DNA of 58,926 bases, from NCBI GenBank assembly GCA_026391315.1, contig JAPLDT010000079.1, positions 1 to 58,926 on the forward strand. Direction: 5' to 3'. The position numbers and the translations under genes are program-made. Below, in pieces: positions 36,577-43,319 of the stretch (position 1 is its first letter; each line of letters begins with the position of its first letter). The notes below the pieces were generated by a model. The model did no database searches. It saw only the letters and a program-made list of their open reading frames with translations, and was not told the DNA's origin. The stretch is from Bacteroidia bacterium (GTDB lineage Bacteria; Bacteroidota; Bacteroidia; Bacteroidales; Prolixibacteraceae).

Positions 36577-37173
36577 ATGGCTAAATTTATTGATAAATCA
36601 ATTCTCACAGTTCCCAATCTGTTATCCTTTTATAGGATATTTTCGTTTCCGGTTGTTCTCTATTTTGCATTGGCAAAAAGTGAGTCAGTCTACTTTATCT
36701 TGCTGCTAATTAATCTTGTAACGGATGTTTTGGATGGGTTTATCGCACGCAAATTCAATCTGCAATCAGAATTTGGCGCACGACTCGATTCATTTGCCGA
36801 CATAGGGATGTATATTCTTGCTTTCGTTGGTGTTATATGTTTTAAAACCAAAGAAATAGAACCGTATATGATAAGTTCTTTTATATTTCTTTTGTTTTTT
36901 GTTCTGCCCGAAATTATTTCATTCTTCAAATTTAGAAGTTTCCCAAGTCTGCATCTTTATTCCTCCAAAATTGGGGGGTTTATAATGGGGGGCTTTTTCT
37001 TCGCCCTTTTTATCGTTGGTTTTTATCCATTGTTCTATTACATCATGTTTGTTGTAGGAATAGTCTCCTTTCTGGAAGAGATCATTTGTGTGTTAGTTCT
37101 ATCTGAACTAAAATCTAATGCAAAAGGTTTGTATTGGGTCTTGAAAGATAAAAGAAAGTTGCTTTTGAATTAA
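36577..37173 (+). CDS. CDP-alcohol phosphatidyltransferase family protein
   Basis: Membrane enzyme that transfers a phosphatidyl group from CDP-diacylglycerol to an alcohol. The complete signature D-x2-DG-x2-AR-x8-G-x3-D-x3-D is visible in DVLDGFIARKFNLQSEFGARLDSFAD (positions about 50-75), with about six transmembrane helices around it. About 198 residues from the ATG at 36577 (MAKFIDKSILTVPNLLSFYR); the open frame begins at 36463, but that part is not hydrophobic and lacks family similarity. Acceptor alcohol (glycerol phosphate or inositol-like) cannot be told. Copy 3 of the 3'-end repeat follows its stop. Confidence 0.88.
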   Translation: MAKFIDKSILTVPNLLSFYRIFSFPVVLYFALAKSESVYFILLLINLVTDVLDGFIARKFNLQSEFGARLDSFADIGMYILAFVGVICFKTKEIEPYMISSFIFLLFFVLPEIISFFKFRSFPSLHLYSSKIGGFIMGGFFFALFIVGFYPLFYYIMFVVGIVSFLEEIICVLVLSELKSNAKGLYWVLKDKRKLLLN

Positions 37174-37220
37174 CTCGCTGATCCTAAAAACACTGCTAAT
37201 TGTAAATCAGCACCAACGAG
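37174..37220 (-). repeat. 3'-end dispersed repeat, copy 3 (with compensatory arm)
   Basis: AATTGTAAATCAGCACCAAC differs from the consensus, but the upstream arm GCTGAT (37177-37182) is complementary to the changed ATCAGC (37206-37211), and CTCG (37174-37177) pairs with CGAG (37217-37220). The copy lies between two convergent stops, 2 nt past the yaaA stop. Confidence 0.65.
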
Positions 37221-37222
37221 AT

Positions 37223-37987
37223 TTATCGTGTGAAAACGGGCAATCCAGGCTTTGACAAGTTACTATTGAAGTAATAGCCTTCACTGTCAAATCCCCGTAA
37301 ATTTTCTTCACAATTGATACGGTACTCAAGAATATATCGGGCCATCATTCCTCTGGCTTTTTTGGCATAAACGGTAATCATCTTAAAAGCGCCGTTCTTG
37401 CTGTTCAGGAATTGTGGCGTGATTATTTCAGCTTTAAGCTTTTTACTGTCAATAGCAGAAAAATACTCCTGTGAAGCGAGATTGATCAGCAGGTTAGAAC
37501 CGCTCTCTTTCAAATCAATACCAATTTGCCTGGTGATCTTTTGTCGCCAGAAATGGTACAGATCAGCGTATTTGCCAAACTGGAAGGATGTTCCCATCTC
37601 CAGGCGATAGGGTTGGATCAGGTCCAGCGGACGAAGTACGCCATACAAACCTGAGAGAATGCGTAAATGCTGCTGGGAATTTTCCACATTGCCAATTTGC
37701 ATGGACTGTACATCCAATCCGTGATATACTTCGCCCTTGAAAGAGAATATGGCCTGATTGGAATTGGCAGTCGCGAATTCAGGCTCCCAAAGGGCAAATC
37801 GTTCCTGATTCAACCATGCCAGTTTTGTGCTGATCCGCATCAAATCCTCCAGCTCACTAACTGATAACTTTTTCAAATGCCTGATCAATTCGGCTGCCTC
37901 CTTTGCAAAAACAGGTTGTGATGTTATTGAAGCAGGACTGGCTGGCTCAAAATCCATGGTTTTTGAAGGAGATAGTATGACTAACAT
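37223..37987 (-). CDS. yaaA: Peroxide stress protein YaaA
   Basis: 254 residues, DUF328 family. In E. coli YaaA lowers free iron under peroxide stress. The start MLVILSPSKTMDFEP is the family hallmark, followed by NQAIFSFKGEVYHGLD, RILSGLYGVLRPLDLIQPYRLEMGT and NLASQEYFSAI, then the C-terminal VYAKKARGMMARYI. The open frame extends to 38095 through the tRNA-Ala gene, so the ATG at 37987 is used. The gene is monocistronic between two repeat-bearing gaps. Confidence 0.95.
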   Translation of the reverse strand: MLVILSPSKTMDFEPASPASITSQPVFAKEAAELIRHLKKLSVSELEDLMRISTKLAWLNQERFALWEPEFATANSNQAIFSFKGEVYHGLDVQSMQIGNVENSQQHLRILSGLYGVLRPLDLIQPYRLEMGTSFQFGKYADLYHFWRQKITRQIGIDLKESGSNLLINLASQEYFSAIDSKKLKAEIITPQFLNSKNGAFKMITVYAKKARGMMARYILEYRINCEENLRGFDSEGYYFNSNLSKPGLPVFTR

Positions 37988-38049
37988 ATGCTTTTTTGTT
38001 GATGATTGACACAAAAAAAGCGCCGCAAATTTAACTGCAACGCTTTCAG

Positions 38050-38123
38050 TGGAGAATATCGGAATCGAACCGATGACCTTTTGACTGCCAGTCAAACGCT
38101 CTAGCCAACTGAGCTAATCCCCC
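38050..38123 (-). tRNA. tRNA-Ala (anticodon GGC)
   Basis: On the minus strand: acceptor GGGGGAT with ATTCTCC, D-arm TAGCTCAGTTGGCTAGAG, anticodon stem TTTGA/TCAAA with loop CTGGCAG (anticodon GGC), T-loop GTTCGATTCC. CCA is not encoded beyond the discriminator. It lies 62 nt upstream of yaaA in the same direction. Confidence 0.95.
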
Positions 38124-38453
38124 ATTAAGTTTAATTCTTCACTGGATGAACAACCGTTTGACTGGCAGTCAAACGATCTGGTCCCGACCCGTCAGGAAGC
38201 TAATCCCCCATTGAGTCGGCAAATATAAAAAATTATTTCATTGTCTGAATCAGAATTTTCAGAATTACAGAATGAACAGAATTATGGGAGAAGGGGATTA
38301 GAAAAATCAGAGGATTGAAGAGGCTTTGGATTTGGGGAAAGTTGGTATTTAGGATTGAAGATGAGCTTGTACCGGCGGCTGATGGAGCTGAAATTGAAAA
38401 TCCTCACCAGCGAGCTAGGGTTTCAGGGGTGAGTTTTCCCACATCTGCATGGT
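38124..38453. repeat. Gene-free region with CAGAATT array and GxxExxY tail relic
   Basis: Besides the tRNA fragment, it holds a CAGAATT-type array (38241-38286) and, at 38311-38396, a piece whose minus-strand translation matches the C-terminus of the GxxExxY gene at 39.1 kb (RRYKLIFNPKYQ). No intact gene is seen. Confidence 0.75.
38157..38212 (-). pseudogene. Degenerate partial copy of tRNA-Ala
   Basis: Directly upstream of tRNA-Ala the minus strand repeats AATGGGGGATTAGCT, the 5' end of the tRNA with its flank, and later the anticodon arm GTTTGACTGCCAGTCAAAC with the loop centre inverted (GCC for GGC). The D-arm and 3' half do not match. It is likely a remnant of a tandem duplication or of recombination at the tRNA. 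Confidence 0.55.
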
Positions 38454-38756
38454 TCACTCCAAGGGTAGCAGGAGCACTCTTACCAATAGTTGATTTAGCT
38501 GTTTCGTATCCGGAGTGTAGGGAATCTTCCACACTAGGTTGGCATTCTCATTGCCATTTGACAGGATGAGCTGTCCATTTTTTGCCACCAAAACACAGTT
38601 ATTCAGACTGTTAAATTCGTGATGCGTGACCGGAAGTGAGACGACCTGCTGTTTTTTGGCAGTTTTTTCAACCTCTCCGGTCAATCCGGCCATGTTGGAA
38701 AACATAGTCGCCAGAGCGTACGCTATGGCAGGAATCAGATTAACGTAAAGTTTCAT
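38454..38756 (-). CDS. Hypothetical small exported protein
   Basis: Unrecognised, 100 residues. The first 20 or so (MKLYVNLIPAIAYALATMFS) look like a signal peptide or membrane anchor. The remainder (VTHHEFNSLNNCVLVAKNGQ and on) has no known motif. It lies between repeat arrays, and its coding status is uncertain because the surrounding DNA is made of gene relics. The open frame is complete and starts with ATG. Confidence 0.4.
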   Translation of the reverse strand: MKLYVNLIPAIAYALATMFSNMAGLTGEVEKTAKKQQVVSLPVTHHEFNSLNNCVLVAKNGQLILSNGNENANLVWKIPYTPDTKQLNQLLVRVLLLPLE

Positions 38757-39114
38757 TGGGAGGCCTGTTTTTGATATTTATTTCAATAACGGATACATTC
38801 ATGATCGTAAGTTTTTAAAACATGATCAAAAATATTACCAACCAATCTTTCCTGAAACAAAGAATCGGTGAACGGCGATTTTTTGGGGGATGAATGGATC
38901 AGAATTTACGGAATTTACAGAATTGAGCAGAATTGACCAGAATTGAGCAGAATTTACAGAATTACAGAATTGAACAGAATTTAGGTCGCCAGAGGATTTT
39001 TTGAAGAGGTTAGAGTTTGGTATTTGGGGTTGAAGATGAGTCTATACTGGAGACTGATGGCGCCGAAATTGAGTCTGAAACAGAATTGACCAGAATTAAA
39101 GAATTGAACAGAAT
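38757..39114. repeat. Gene-free region with CAGAATT arrays and second GxxExxY tail relic
   Basis: Arrays at 38898-38982 (CAGAATTTACAGAATTGAGC-type words) and 39078-39118. Between them, 38985-39075 translates on the minus strand to the GxxExxY tail (LQYRLIFNPKYQTL), nearly the same as that of the neighbouring gene. No intact gene. Confidence 0.75.
38898..38982. repeat. CAGAATT array, plus sense
   Basis: About nine CAGAATT or AGAATTTA words in tandem with variable 2-5-nt joints. It is the reverse complement in word content of the array at 39554-39595 on the far side of the GxxExxY gene. Confidence 0.8.
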
Positions 39115-39432
39115 TTAGGTCGCCAGAGGTTTTTTTGATGAGGGTAGGGTTTGGTATTTGGAGTTGAAGATGAGTCTATACTGGAGACTGATGGCACCGA
39201 AATTGATCAGCAGGCCTCTGACAAAATCATAGGCCACCACATAATTTTTGGCTTGCACCAGATGCACATCTTCGAGGTTGATTAGTGCCTTCAATTCGAC
39301 GATCAGATGATTTTCAACCACAAAATCTGCCCTGCGCGTTCCAACATTTGTTCCATGATAGAAAATGTTTTGCTCTTTCTCCCTTTCATAATTCAAGCCT
39401 TCATTGAAAAATTCGATGGCCAGACACATCAA
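39115..39432 (-). pseudogene. GxxExxY protein, 5'-truncated (PD-(D/E)XK-like)
   Basis: 105 residues left of a protein that is normally about 125-130. The C-terminal two thirds are clear: EREKEQNIFYHGTNVGTRRADF, then VVENHLIVELKALINLEDVHLVQAKNYV and GLLINFGAISLQ. The RADF and ELK residues form the nuclease-like core. The N-terminal part with the GxxExxY motif is missing; upstream DNA (39433-39553) shows a decayed remainder (about SSFFLMCLAIEF with stops). It is flanked by inverted CAGAATT arrays, in parallel with the four-helix-bundle gene at 18.2 kb. The function of the family is not known. Confidence 0.75.
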
Positions 39433-39553
39433 GAAAAACGAAGAATCCTACACTTTTTTAAAAGATATTTCTCCCTGCCGTAAGATAGAATTGGCCATCT
39501 GGCTTCAAATTTGCACTTACCAACCGCCACGTGCCCCTCATTCCTTGAGCCCC

Positions 39554-39595
39554 CTAATTCTGCTAATTCTGTAATTCTGTAAATTCTGCTTCTGA
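39554..39595. repeat. AATTCTG array, minus sense, beside vsr copy 1
   Basis: Words CTAATTCTG, TAATTCTGTAATTCTG and AAATTCTGCTTCTGAC in tandem. It is inverted relative to the arrays at 38.2-39.1 kb and is duplicated, with the following vsr fragment, at 40645. Confidence 0.8.
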
Positions 39596-39658
39596 CAATT
39601 TTCTTCTGACAACATGCTTCATACATTTTACTACCTTAGTGCTACACAAATCCCTGCC

Positions 39659-39913
39659 ATGGCCGACGTACACGAACCCGAAGTAAGGAGCTACAACATG
39701 AGCAGAATCAGGAGCAAAGACACCAAGCCCGAACTGCTTGTGCGAAAGTTTCTGTTTAAAAACGGTTTCCGGTATAGGTTGCATGTGAAAGGCTTACCAG
39801 GAAGGCCGGATATTGTATTGCCGAAATATAAAACCGTCATTTTTGTAAACGGCTGCTTCTGGCACTACCACAAGGGTTGCCGCTATTTTGTGTTACCCAA
39901 AATACTTCCTTGA
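39659..39913 (+). pseudogene. vsr: Vsr (very short patch repair) endonuclease, 3'-truncated copy 1
   Basis: Vsr nicks T:G mismatches next to methylated cytosine sites. MADVHEPEVRSYNMSRIRSK is the family start, followed by PELLVRKFLFKNGFRYRLHV, LPGRPDIVLPKYKTVIFVNG and CFWHYHKGCRYFVLPK, after which the frame runs into ILP and a stop. Around 84 of the usual 140 or so residues are left, so the C-terminal part with the remaining active-site and zinc residues is lost. No cytosine methyltransferase is near. The first 160 nt plus upstream array are repeated at 40.7 kb. Confidence 0.85.
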
Positions 39914-39946
39914 AGCTTATCTTTATTTTTTTCATACTTTTGATCT

Positions 39947-40249
39947 ATGAATTTGATTGAAAGCAACATTGAGACTATTCGCAATTTGTGCAAGATGTAC
40001 AAGGTCAAACGACTGTTCGTTTTTGGCTCTGTCTTATCCGACAGATTTAAAAAAGACAGTGATATTGACTTGATAGTAGATTTTCAGGGAGTTGATTTGT
40101 ATGATTATGCTGATAATTATTTTGATTTTAAACAATCCTTGCAAACTCTTCTGAAACGGGAGATAGATCTTTTGGAAGACAAGGCAATCAAGAACCCCTA
40201 CCTCAGACAATCCATTGATTCTAGTAAACTGCAGCTTTATGGACAATGA
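39947..40249 (+). CDS. MNT-type nucleotidyltransferase antitoxin (MntA-like)
   Basis: 100 residues. The minimal nucleotidyltransferase motif is FVFGSVLSDRFKKDSDIDLIVDF: GS followed by DxD at the proper distance. Such proteins pair with HEPN toxins and in known cases inactivate them by adenylylating the toxin. Here the gene overlaps the start of the HEPN gene by 11 nt, the usual arrangement. The pair lies between two duplicated vsr fragments. Confidence 0.88.
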   Translation: MNLIESNIETIRNLCKMYKVKRLFVFGSVLSDRFKKDSDIDLIVDFQGVDLYDYADNYFDFKQSLQTLLKREIDLLEDKAIKNPYLRQSIDSSKLQLYGQ

Positions 40250-40577
40250 AATTAAAACCTGATTATTTGATATCTTGCAATCGATCACTGAAATTGAAAG
40301 CTATTTTGAAGGCAGACCTAAGAAATTTGAGGAATACATCAAAGATATCAGAACCAAAAGAGCCGTTGAAAGAGATATAGAAATTATTGGTGAAGCAGCT
40401 AACAGGATCCTAAGAAAGGACAGAAATGTCAAAATAGAGAATGTTCAAAAAATCATTGGCGCACGAAATCGGATTGCCCATGGCTATGATAAAATCTCTG
40501 ATGATCTGATTTGGAGTATTGTTATCAATCATTTGCCCAAATTGAAAGAGGAGATTTCAATATTGATTGAACAGTAA
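40239..40577 (+). pseudogene. HEPN (HepT-like) toxin with nonsense codon 8
   Basis: DUF86/HEPN RNase toxin. From the ATG at 40239 the frame reads MDNEIKT, a TGA at 40260-40262, then LFDILQSITEIESYFEGRP and on to the stop at 40577. The TGA stands where the family has a Trp (TGG). The RNase motif R-x4-H is intact in ARNRIAHGYD. Translation could restart at the TTG at 40275, losing the first 12 residues. The toxin may therefore be silenced while the antitoxin stays intact, unless the base is a sequencing error. Confidence 0.8.
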
Positions 40578-40644
40578 GCCCGTTCCTATAAATTAGCAAA
40601 TCGTACCCCATTAATCCGCAAATTTACAGTTCGACTTCCCTGCC

Positions 40645-40685
40645 TATTCTTTAATTCTGAAAATTCTGGTCAATTCTGCTTCAGA
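40645..40685. repeat. AATTCTG array, minus sense, beside vsr copy 2
   Basis: ATTCTTTAATTCTGAAAATTCTGGTCAATTCTG-type words (longest quoted units are seven bases). It is the duplicate of the array at 39554-39595, and the downstream sequence continues to match through the vsr fragment. Confidence 0.75.
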
Positions 40686-40735
40686 CAATATGCTCCAAAC
40701 ATTTTACTACCTTAGTGCTACACAAATCCCCCGCC

Positions 40736-40912
40736 ATGGCCGACGTACACGAACCCGAGGTAAGGAGCTACAACATGAGCAGGATCAAAAGTAAGAACAC
40801 CAAGCCCGAACTGCTTGTGCGAAAGTTTCTGTTTAAAAATGGATTCCGGTACAGGTTGCATGTAAAAGACTTACCAGGAAAGCCGGATATTGTACTTCTC
40901 TGTTTCAAATAA
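40736..40912 (+). pseudogene. vsr: Vsr endonuclease, 3'-truncated copy 2
   Basis: 58 residues: MADVHEPEVRSYNMSRIKSK, PELLVRKFLFKNGFRYRLHV, KDLPGKPDIVL, then an unrelated LCFK and stop. It is about 93 percent identical to copy 1 by eye, but broken earlier, before the catalytic part. The match with copy 1 includes the upstream region and the AATTCTG array, so it arose by duplication of 5' vsr DNA. An HNH gene begins 34 nt later. Confidence 0.8.
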
Positions 40913-40946
40913 AATTGTGATATTTAGTGAACTCTAAAAGCGCATC

Positions 40947-41717
40947 ATGGAACGAAGACTTTGGACAAGAGAAGAACTAATTCTTGCATTAAATCTTTAT
41001 TTGAAACTCCCATTTGGTAAGCTTCATCACGGAACTCCGGAAATAATTCACTTGGCTCAAATCATTGACCGAACTCCAAATTCCGTTGCGATGCGGTTAA
41101 GCAATTTCGCAAGTGTCGATCCCTTCCATAAAGAGCGTGGAATTAAAGGATTGATAGGTGGTATAAAGCAAGTTGAACCAATTTGGATTGAATTCATCAA
41201 CAACAAAGAAGAACTCCTCTTCGAAAGCGAGAAAATCCTGGCTAATCTGGAAAATCAAACTATTGAAACAAAGTTTGCAGAAGTCTTAACAGGAATGGAG
41301 AATTTAAAAGGTGAGACCAAAATCAGAGAAGTTAAAACTCGCGTAAATCAAAACGTATTTAGGCAGATTGTTCTTGCCAATTACAATAGAAAATGCGCCA
41401 TTACCGGCATTGATTTACCTGATTTATTGGTAGCCAGCCACATTATTCCATGGTCACAGAATGAAACTGAACGACTCAATCCAGAAAATGGGATTTGCCT
41501 TTCGGCATTATACGATCGAGCTTACGACAAGGGCCTAATTGGAATAACTGAAAAGTACCAAATCAAACTTTCCTCAGAACTAAAGACCAGGGAAAAGAAA
41601 GTATTCTATCAATCAACTTTCGGAAATTTAAATGGACTGATATTACAACTTCCCCAGAAATATCTGCCCAAAAAAGAGTTTTTACAATTCCATATGGATT
41701 CCATATTCCGAGGTTAA
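40947..41717 (+). CDS. HNH endonuclease domain protein
   Basis: 256 residues. The N-terminal half is a helical DNA-binding-like region (RRLWTREELILALNLYLKLP, then DRTPNSVAMRLSNFASVDP) as in phage and restriction-linked HNH proteins. The C-terminal HNH domain shows CAITGIDLPDLLVASHIIPWS, then LNPENGICLSALYDRAYDKG, with the H, N and H residues. It may be a restriction nuclease of the HNH_2 type, but no methyltransferase is adjacent. Its position behind two broken vsr copies suggests a turnover zone for DNA-modification genes. Confidence 0.85.
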   Translation: MERRLWTREELILALNLYLKLPFGKLHHGTPEIIHLAQIIDRTPNSVAMRLSNFASVDPFHKERGIKGLIGGIKQVEPIWIEFINNKEELLFESEKILANLENQTIETKFAEVLTGMENLKGETKIREVKTRVNQNVFRQIVLANYNRKCAITGIDLPDLLVASHIIPWSQNETERLNPENGICLSALYDRAYDKGLIGITEKYQIKLSSELKTREKKVFYQSTFGNLNGLILQLPQKYLPKKEFLQFHMDSIFRG

Positions 41718-41789
41718 AAAAAAACGAAAATGTGGCTTATAGTCCGTTGTCAGGCATCCCTAATCTTACTTCCTTTGGTTTAAAAAATC

Positions 41790-42113
41790 ATGTGCGAGGT
41801 AATTCGTTTTAATTATTTCTACCGCGACTCAGGAAACTATAAAAAGTTTGGAAGCAAAAGTTTCGGAAATCCAGAACAACTCCCCATTGAAGAAATAGAG
41901 CAAAAGATTCGTGAAAATCTGATAGACCAGGAGTTTTTTTATCCTGATCAAGTTGGTATTAAAAAATTCAGGTTTCATCGCAATTTGGATGAACATTCTT
42001 GGTACGAATTTGAATCAATTGAAATACTTTACATTATAAATCCTCCCAGGAATGAATTCGAATCAATAAGTAATCTCATAATGAATCTTTTTGAAATGAA
42101 ATATCATAAATAA
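41790..42113 (+). CDS. Hypothetical protein
   Basis: Unrecognised, 107 residues. Acidic and aromatic-rich (MCEVIRFNYFYRDSGNYKKF, and IEILYIINPPRNEFESIS). It looks soluble, with no signal or membrane segment. Its stop codon directly touches copy 5 of the 3'-end repeat. The small size and the accessory surroundings would fit an immunity or toxin-antitoxin component, but no motif supports this. Confidence 0.6.
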   Translation: MCEVIRFNYFYRDSGNYKKFGSKSFGNPEQLPIEEIEQKIRENLIDQEFFYPDQVGIKKFRFHRNLDEHSWYEFESIEILYIINPPRNEFESISNLIMNLFEMKYHK

Positions 42114-42143
42114 CCTAATTGCAAATCCGCACCAGATAGGTTA
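42111..42143 (-). repeat. 3'-end dispersed repeat, copy 5, with perfect arms
   Basis: The core ATTGCAAATCCGCACCAG is enclosed by TAACCTA (42111-42117) and TAGGTTA (42137-42143), a perfect 7-bp stem with a 19-nt loop. It lies exactly between the stops of two convergent genes. Confidence 0.85.
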
Positions 42144-42419
42144 AATATGTCCTGCGTAAAGATCTTCAACCGGGAAAATAAGGTCATAGTCATTCCAGTT
42201 AAGGTTACCGTCTACAATTTTAAATTCCTTGAATCTTTTCTCCTCAAGGTATTTTTTAATTGAAGGGTGTAACGACAATTCCAGAAAGGGTTTAAAGTCA
42301 ACCAGGCGATTAAATCCATCACTGAAAAATATCCTAATGGCAAAATCACCAATGTAATTCGCGGACTTTATTTCAATCAACTCAGCATTGGTATCCGTAT
42401 ATTCTTCAACGATTCTCAT
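42141..42419 (-). CDS. DUF2442 domain-containing protein
   Basis: 92 residues; the motif FAIRIFFSDGFNRLVDFKPFLE and the C-terminal IVDGNLNWNDYDLIFPVEDLY are typical of DUF2442. It overlaps the DUF4160 gene by 4 nt (ATGA). The pair is widespread and is regarded as a probable toxin-antitoxin-like module, with DUF2442 as likely antitoxin. No experimental role is assumed. Copy 5 of the 3'-end repeat overlaps its stop. Confidence 0.85.
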   Translation of the reverse strand: MRIVEEYTDTNAELIEIKSANYIGDFAIRIFFSDGFNRLVDFKPFLELSLHPSIKKYLEEKRFKEFKIVDGNLNWNDYDLIFPVEDLYAGHI

Positions 42420-42721
42420 TTGATACGAGTATTAATTTTTTCAAATTCAATATCCTTGTGATAGACAAAATAGTCAATCCATTTTTGGACAATATTTTCA
42501 GAATACTTTTCAAGAAAGGCTTCAAAATCCTTTAGTTTTATACCAGTTAAAGGTCGCAGCCCTTTAATTGATTTCACTTTAATCTCAACTATTTTTCCTT
42601 CAACAATATAGAACTCAGCTTTGCTTTCAAACCCGTCATGTTTACCATGAACGTGAATAGGTTCATGCTCATTTGAATAGAAAAAGATAAGAATTCCTAA
42701 ATATTCAAAAATCTTCGGCAT
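42416..42721 (-). CDS. DUF4160 domain-containing protein
   Basis: 101 residues. The signature MPKIFEYLGILIFFYSNEHE followed by PIHVHGKHDGFESKAEF defines DUF4160 (the PHVHV-like block). The open frame begins at 42757, but the ATG at 42721 is the family start. It is the first gene of the pair with DUF2442. A toxin role has been proposed for such pairs on genomic grounds only. Confidence 0.85.
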   Translation of the reverse strand: MPKIFEYLGILIFFYSNEHEPIHVHGKHDGFESKAEFYIVEGKIVEIKVKSIKGLRPLTGIKLKDFEAFLEKYSENIVQKWIDYFVYHKDIEFEKINTRIK

Positions 42722-42780
42722 GGTATCCGTTTTTTCAAAATTAGTATATTTCAGCAAAACAACCTAAACTTAAGTCGCAA

Positions 42781-42811
42781 ATTCAATTGCAAATCCGCAC
42801 CAGCGATGAAT
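42781..42811 (-). repeat. 3'-end dispersed repeat, copy 6, with arms
   Basis: Core ATTGCAAATCCGCACCAGC enclosed by ATTCA (42781-42785) and TGAAT (42807-42811). The arm sequence differs from copies 5 and 7 but is again self-complementary. Confidence 0.8.
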
Positions 42812-42900
42812 GAAAATATTTTCCAGTAAATACCAGAAAAAGAGGCTTGTCGGAAAATATTTTCCACTAAAATGAATAATTACTCAAATATTTTCCAATA
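42811..42900. repeat. Three AAATATTTTCC palindromic words
   Basis: GAAAATATTTTCC at 42812-42824, GGAAAATATTTTCC (a perfect 14-bp palindrome) at 42852-42865, and AAATATTTTCC at 42887-42897, spaced by about 35-40 nt. They lie between copies 6 and 7 of the 3'-end repeat, downstream of the orphan antitoxin gene. Confidence 0.75.
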
Positions 42901-42942
42901 ACTCAATCTGGTGGCGCTATTGCAAATCCGCACCATCGAGTT
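42900..42942 (-). repeat. 3'-end dispersed repeat, copy 7, extended hairpin
   Basis: AACTC (42900-42904) pairs with GAGTT (42938-42942), and inside it TGGTGGCG pairs with CGCACCA of the core, leaving CTATTGCAAATC as loop. It starts 4 nt past the stop of the antitoxin-like gene. Confidence 0.8.
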
Positions 42943-42946
42943 CGTT

Positions 42947-43147
42947 TCATGAATTCAACTTTTTCATCAAGTCTTCAACGTTTTCGCATTCAATGACTTT
43001 CCCTTTTTTGACATCACGGATGGCCCGATTGGTTTCTGCGTTTGGCTTTTTCTGGAAATTGATGAATTCTTCTCCTTCGAATTTTCTAAGTATTTCCAAC
43101 AGCATTTTTCCCTTGCTTGACTTTTCGTTGATCGTAACTGTTGTCAT
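42947..43147 (-). CDS. Orphan antitoxin-like protein
   Basis: 66 residues. Layout of small Bacteroidota antitoxins: an N-terminal beta strand (MTTVTINEKSSKGKMLLEIL), a helix, then a toxin-binding tail with NAETNRAIRDVKKGKVIECENVEDLMKKLNS (the usual alternation ending in LMKKL). The cognate RelE/ParE-like toxin would be expected immediately downstream; instead there is a 3'-end repeat and palindromic words. The antitoxin therefore looks solitary. Family assignment is by pattern only. Confidence 0.65.
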   Translation of the reverse strand: MTTVTINEKSSKGKMLLEILRKFEGEEFINFQKKPNAETNRAIRDVKKGKVIECENVEDLMKKLNS

Positions 43148-43220
43148 ATTGTTGAATTTTTACAAAAATACAACATCTGACCTAATGCTGTATTCTGCAA
43201 GTATCTCAATTAACATGTTG

Positions 43221-43248
43221 ATTAGTACAAATCCGCGCCAGCGGCGGG
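43221..43248 (-). repeat. 3'-end dispersed repeat, copy 8
   Basis: ATTAGTACAAATCCGCGCCA then GCGGCGGG. It lies about 70 nt past the osmC stop in the same relative sense. Confidence 0.65.
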
Positions 43249-43319
43249 GGCCGTCTACTCATTTACCGGCATTTTTATTGATCTTATTTCATTGATTACC
43301 AATATATAATCACGACAAA

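Noticed and set aside
38315-38569. 84-residue plus-strand ORF
   Set aside because: It runs antisense through a GxxExxY tail relic and the end of the small exported gene; composition is not protein-like.
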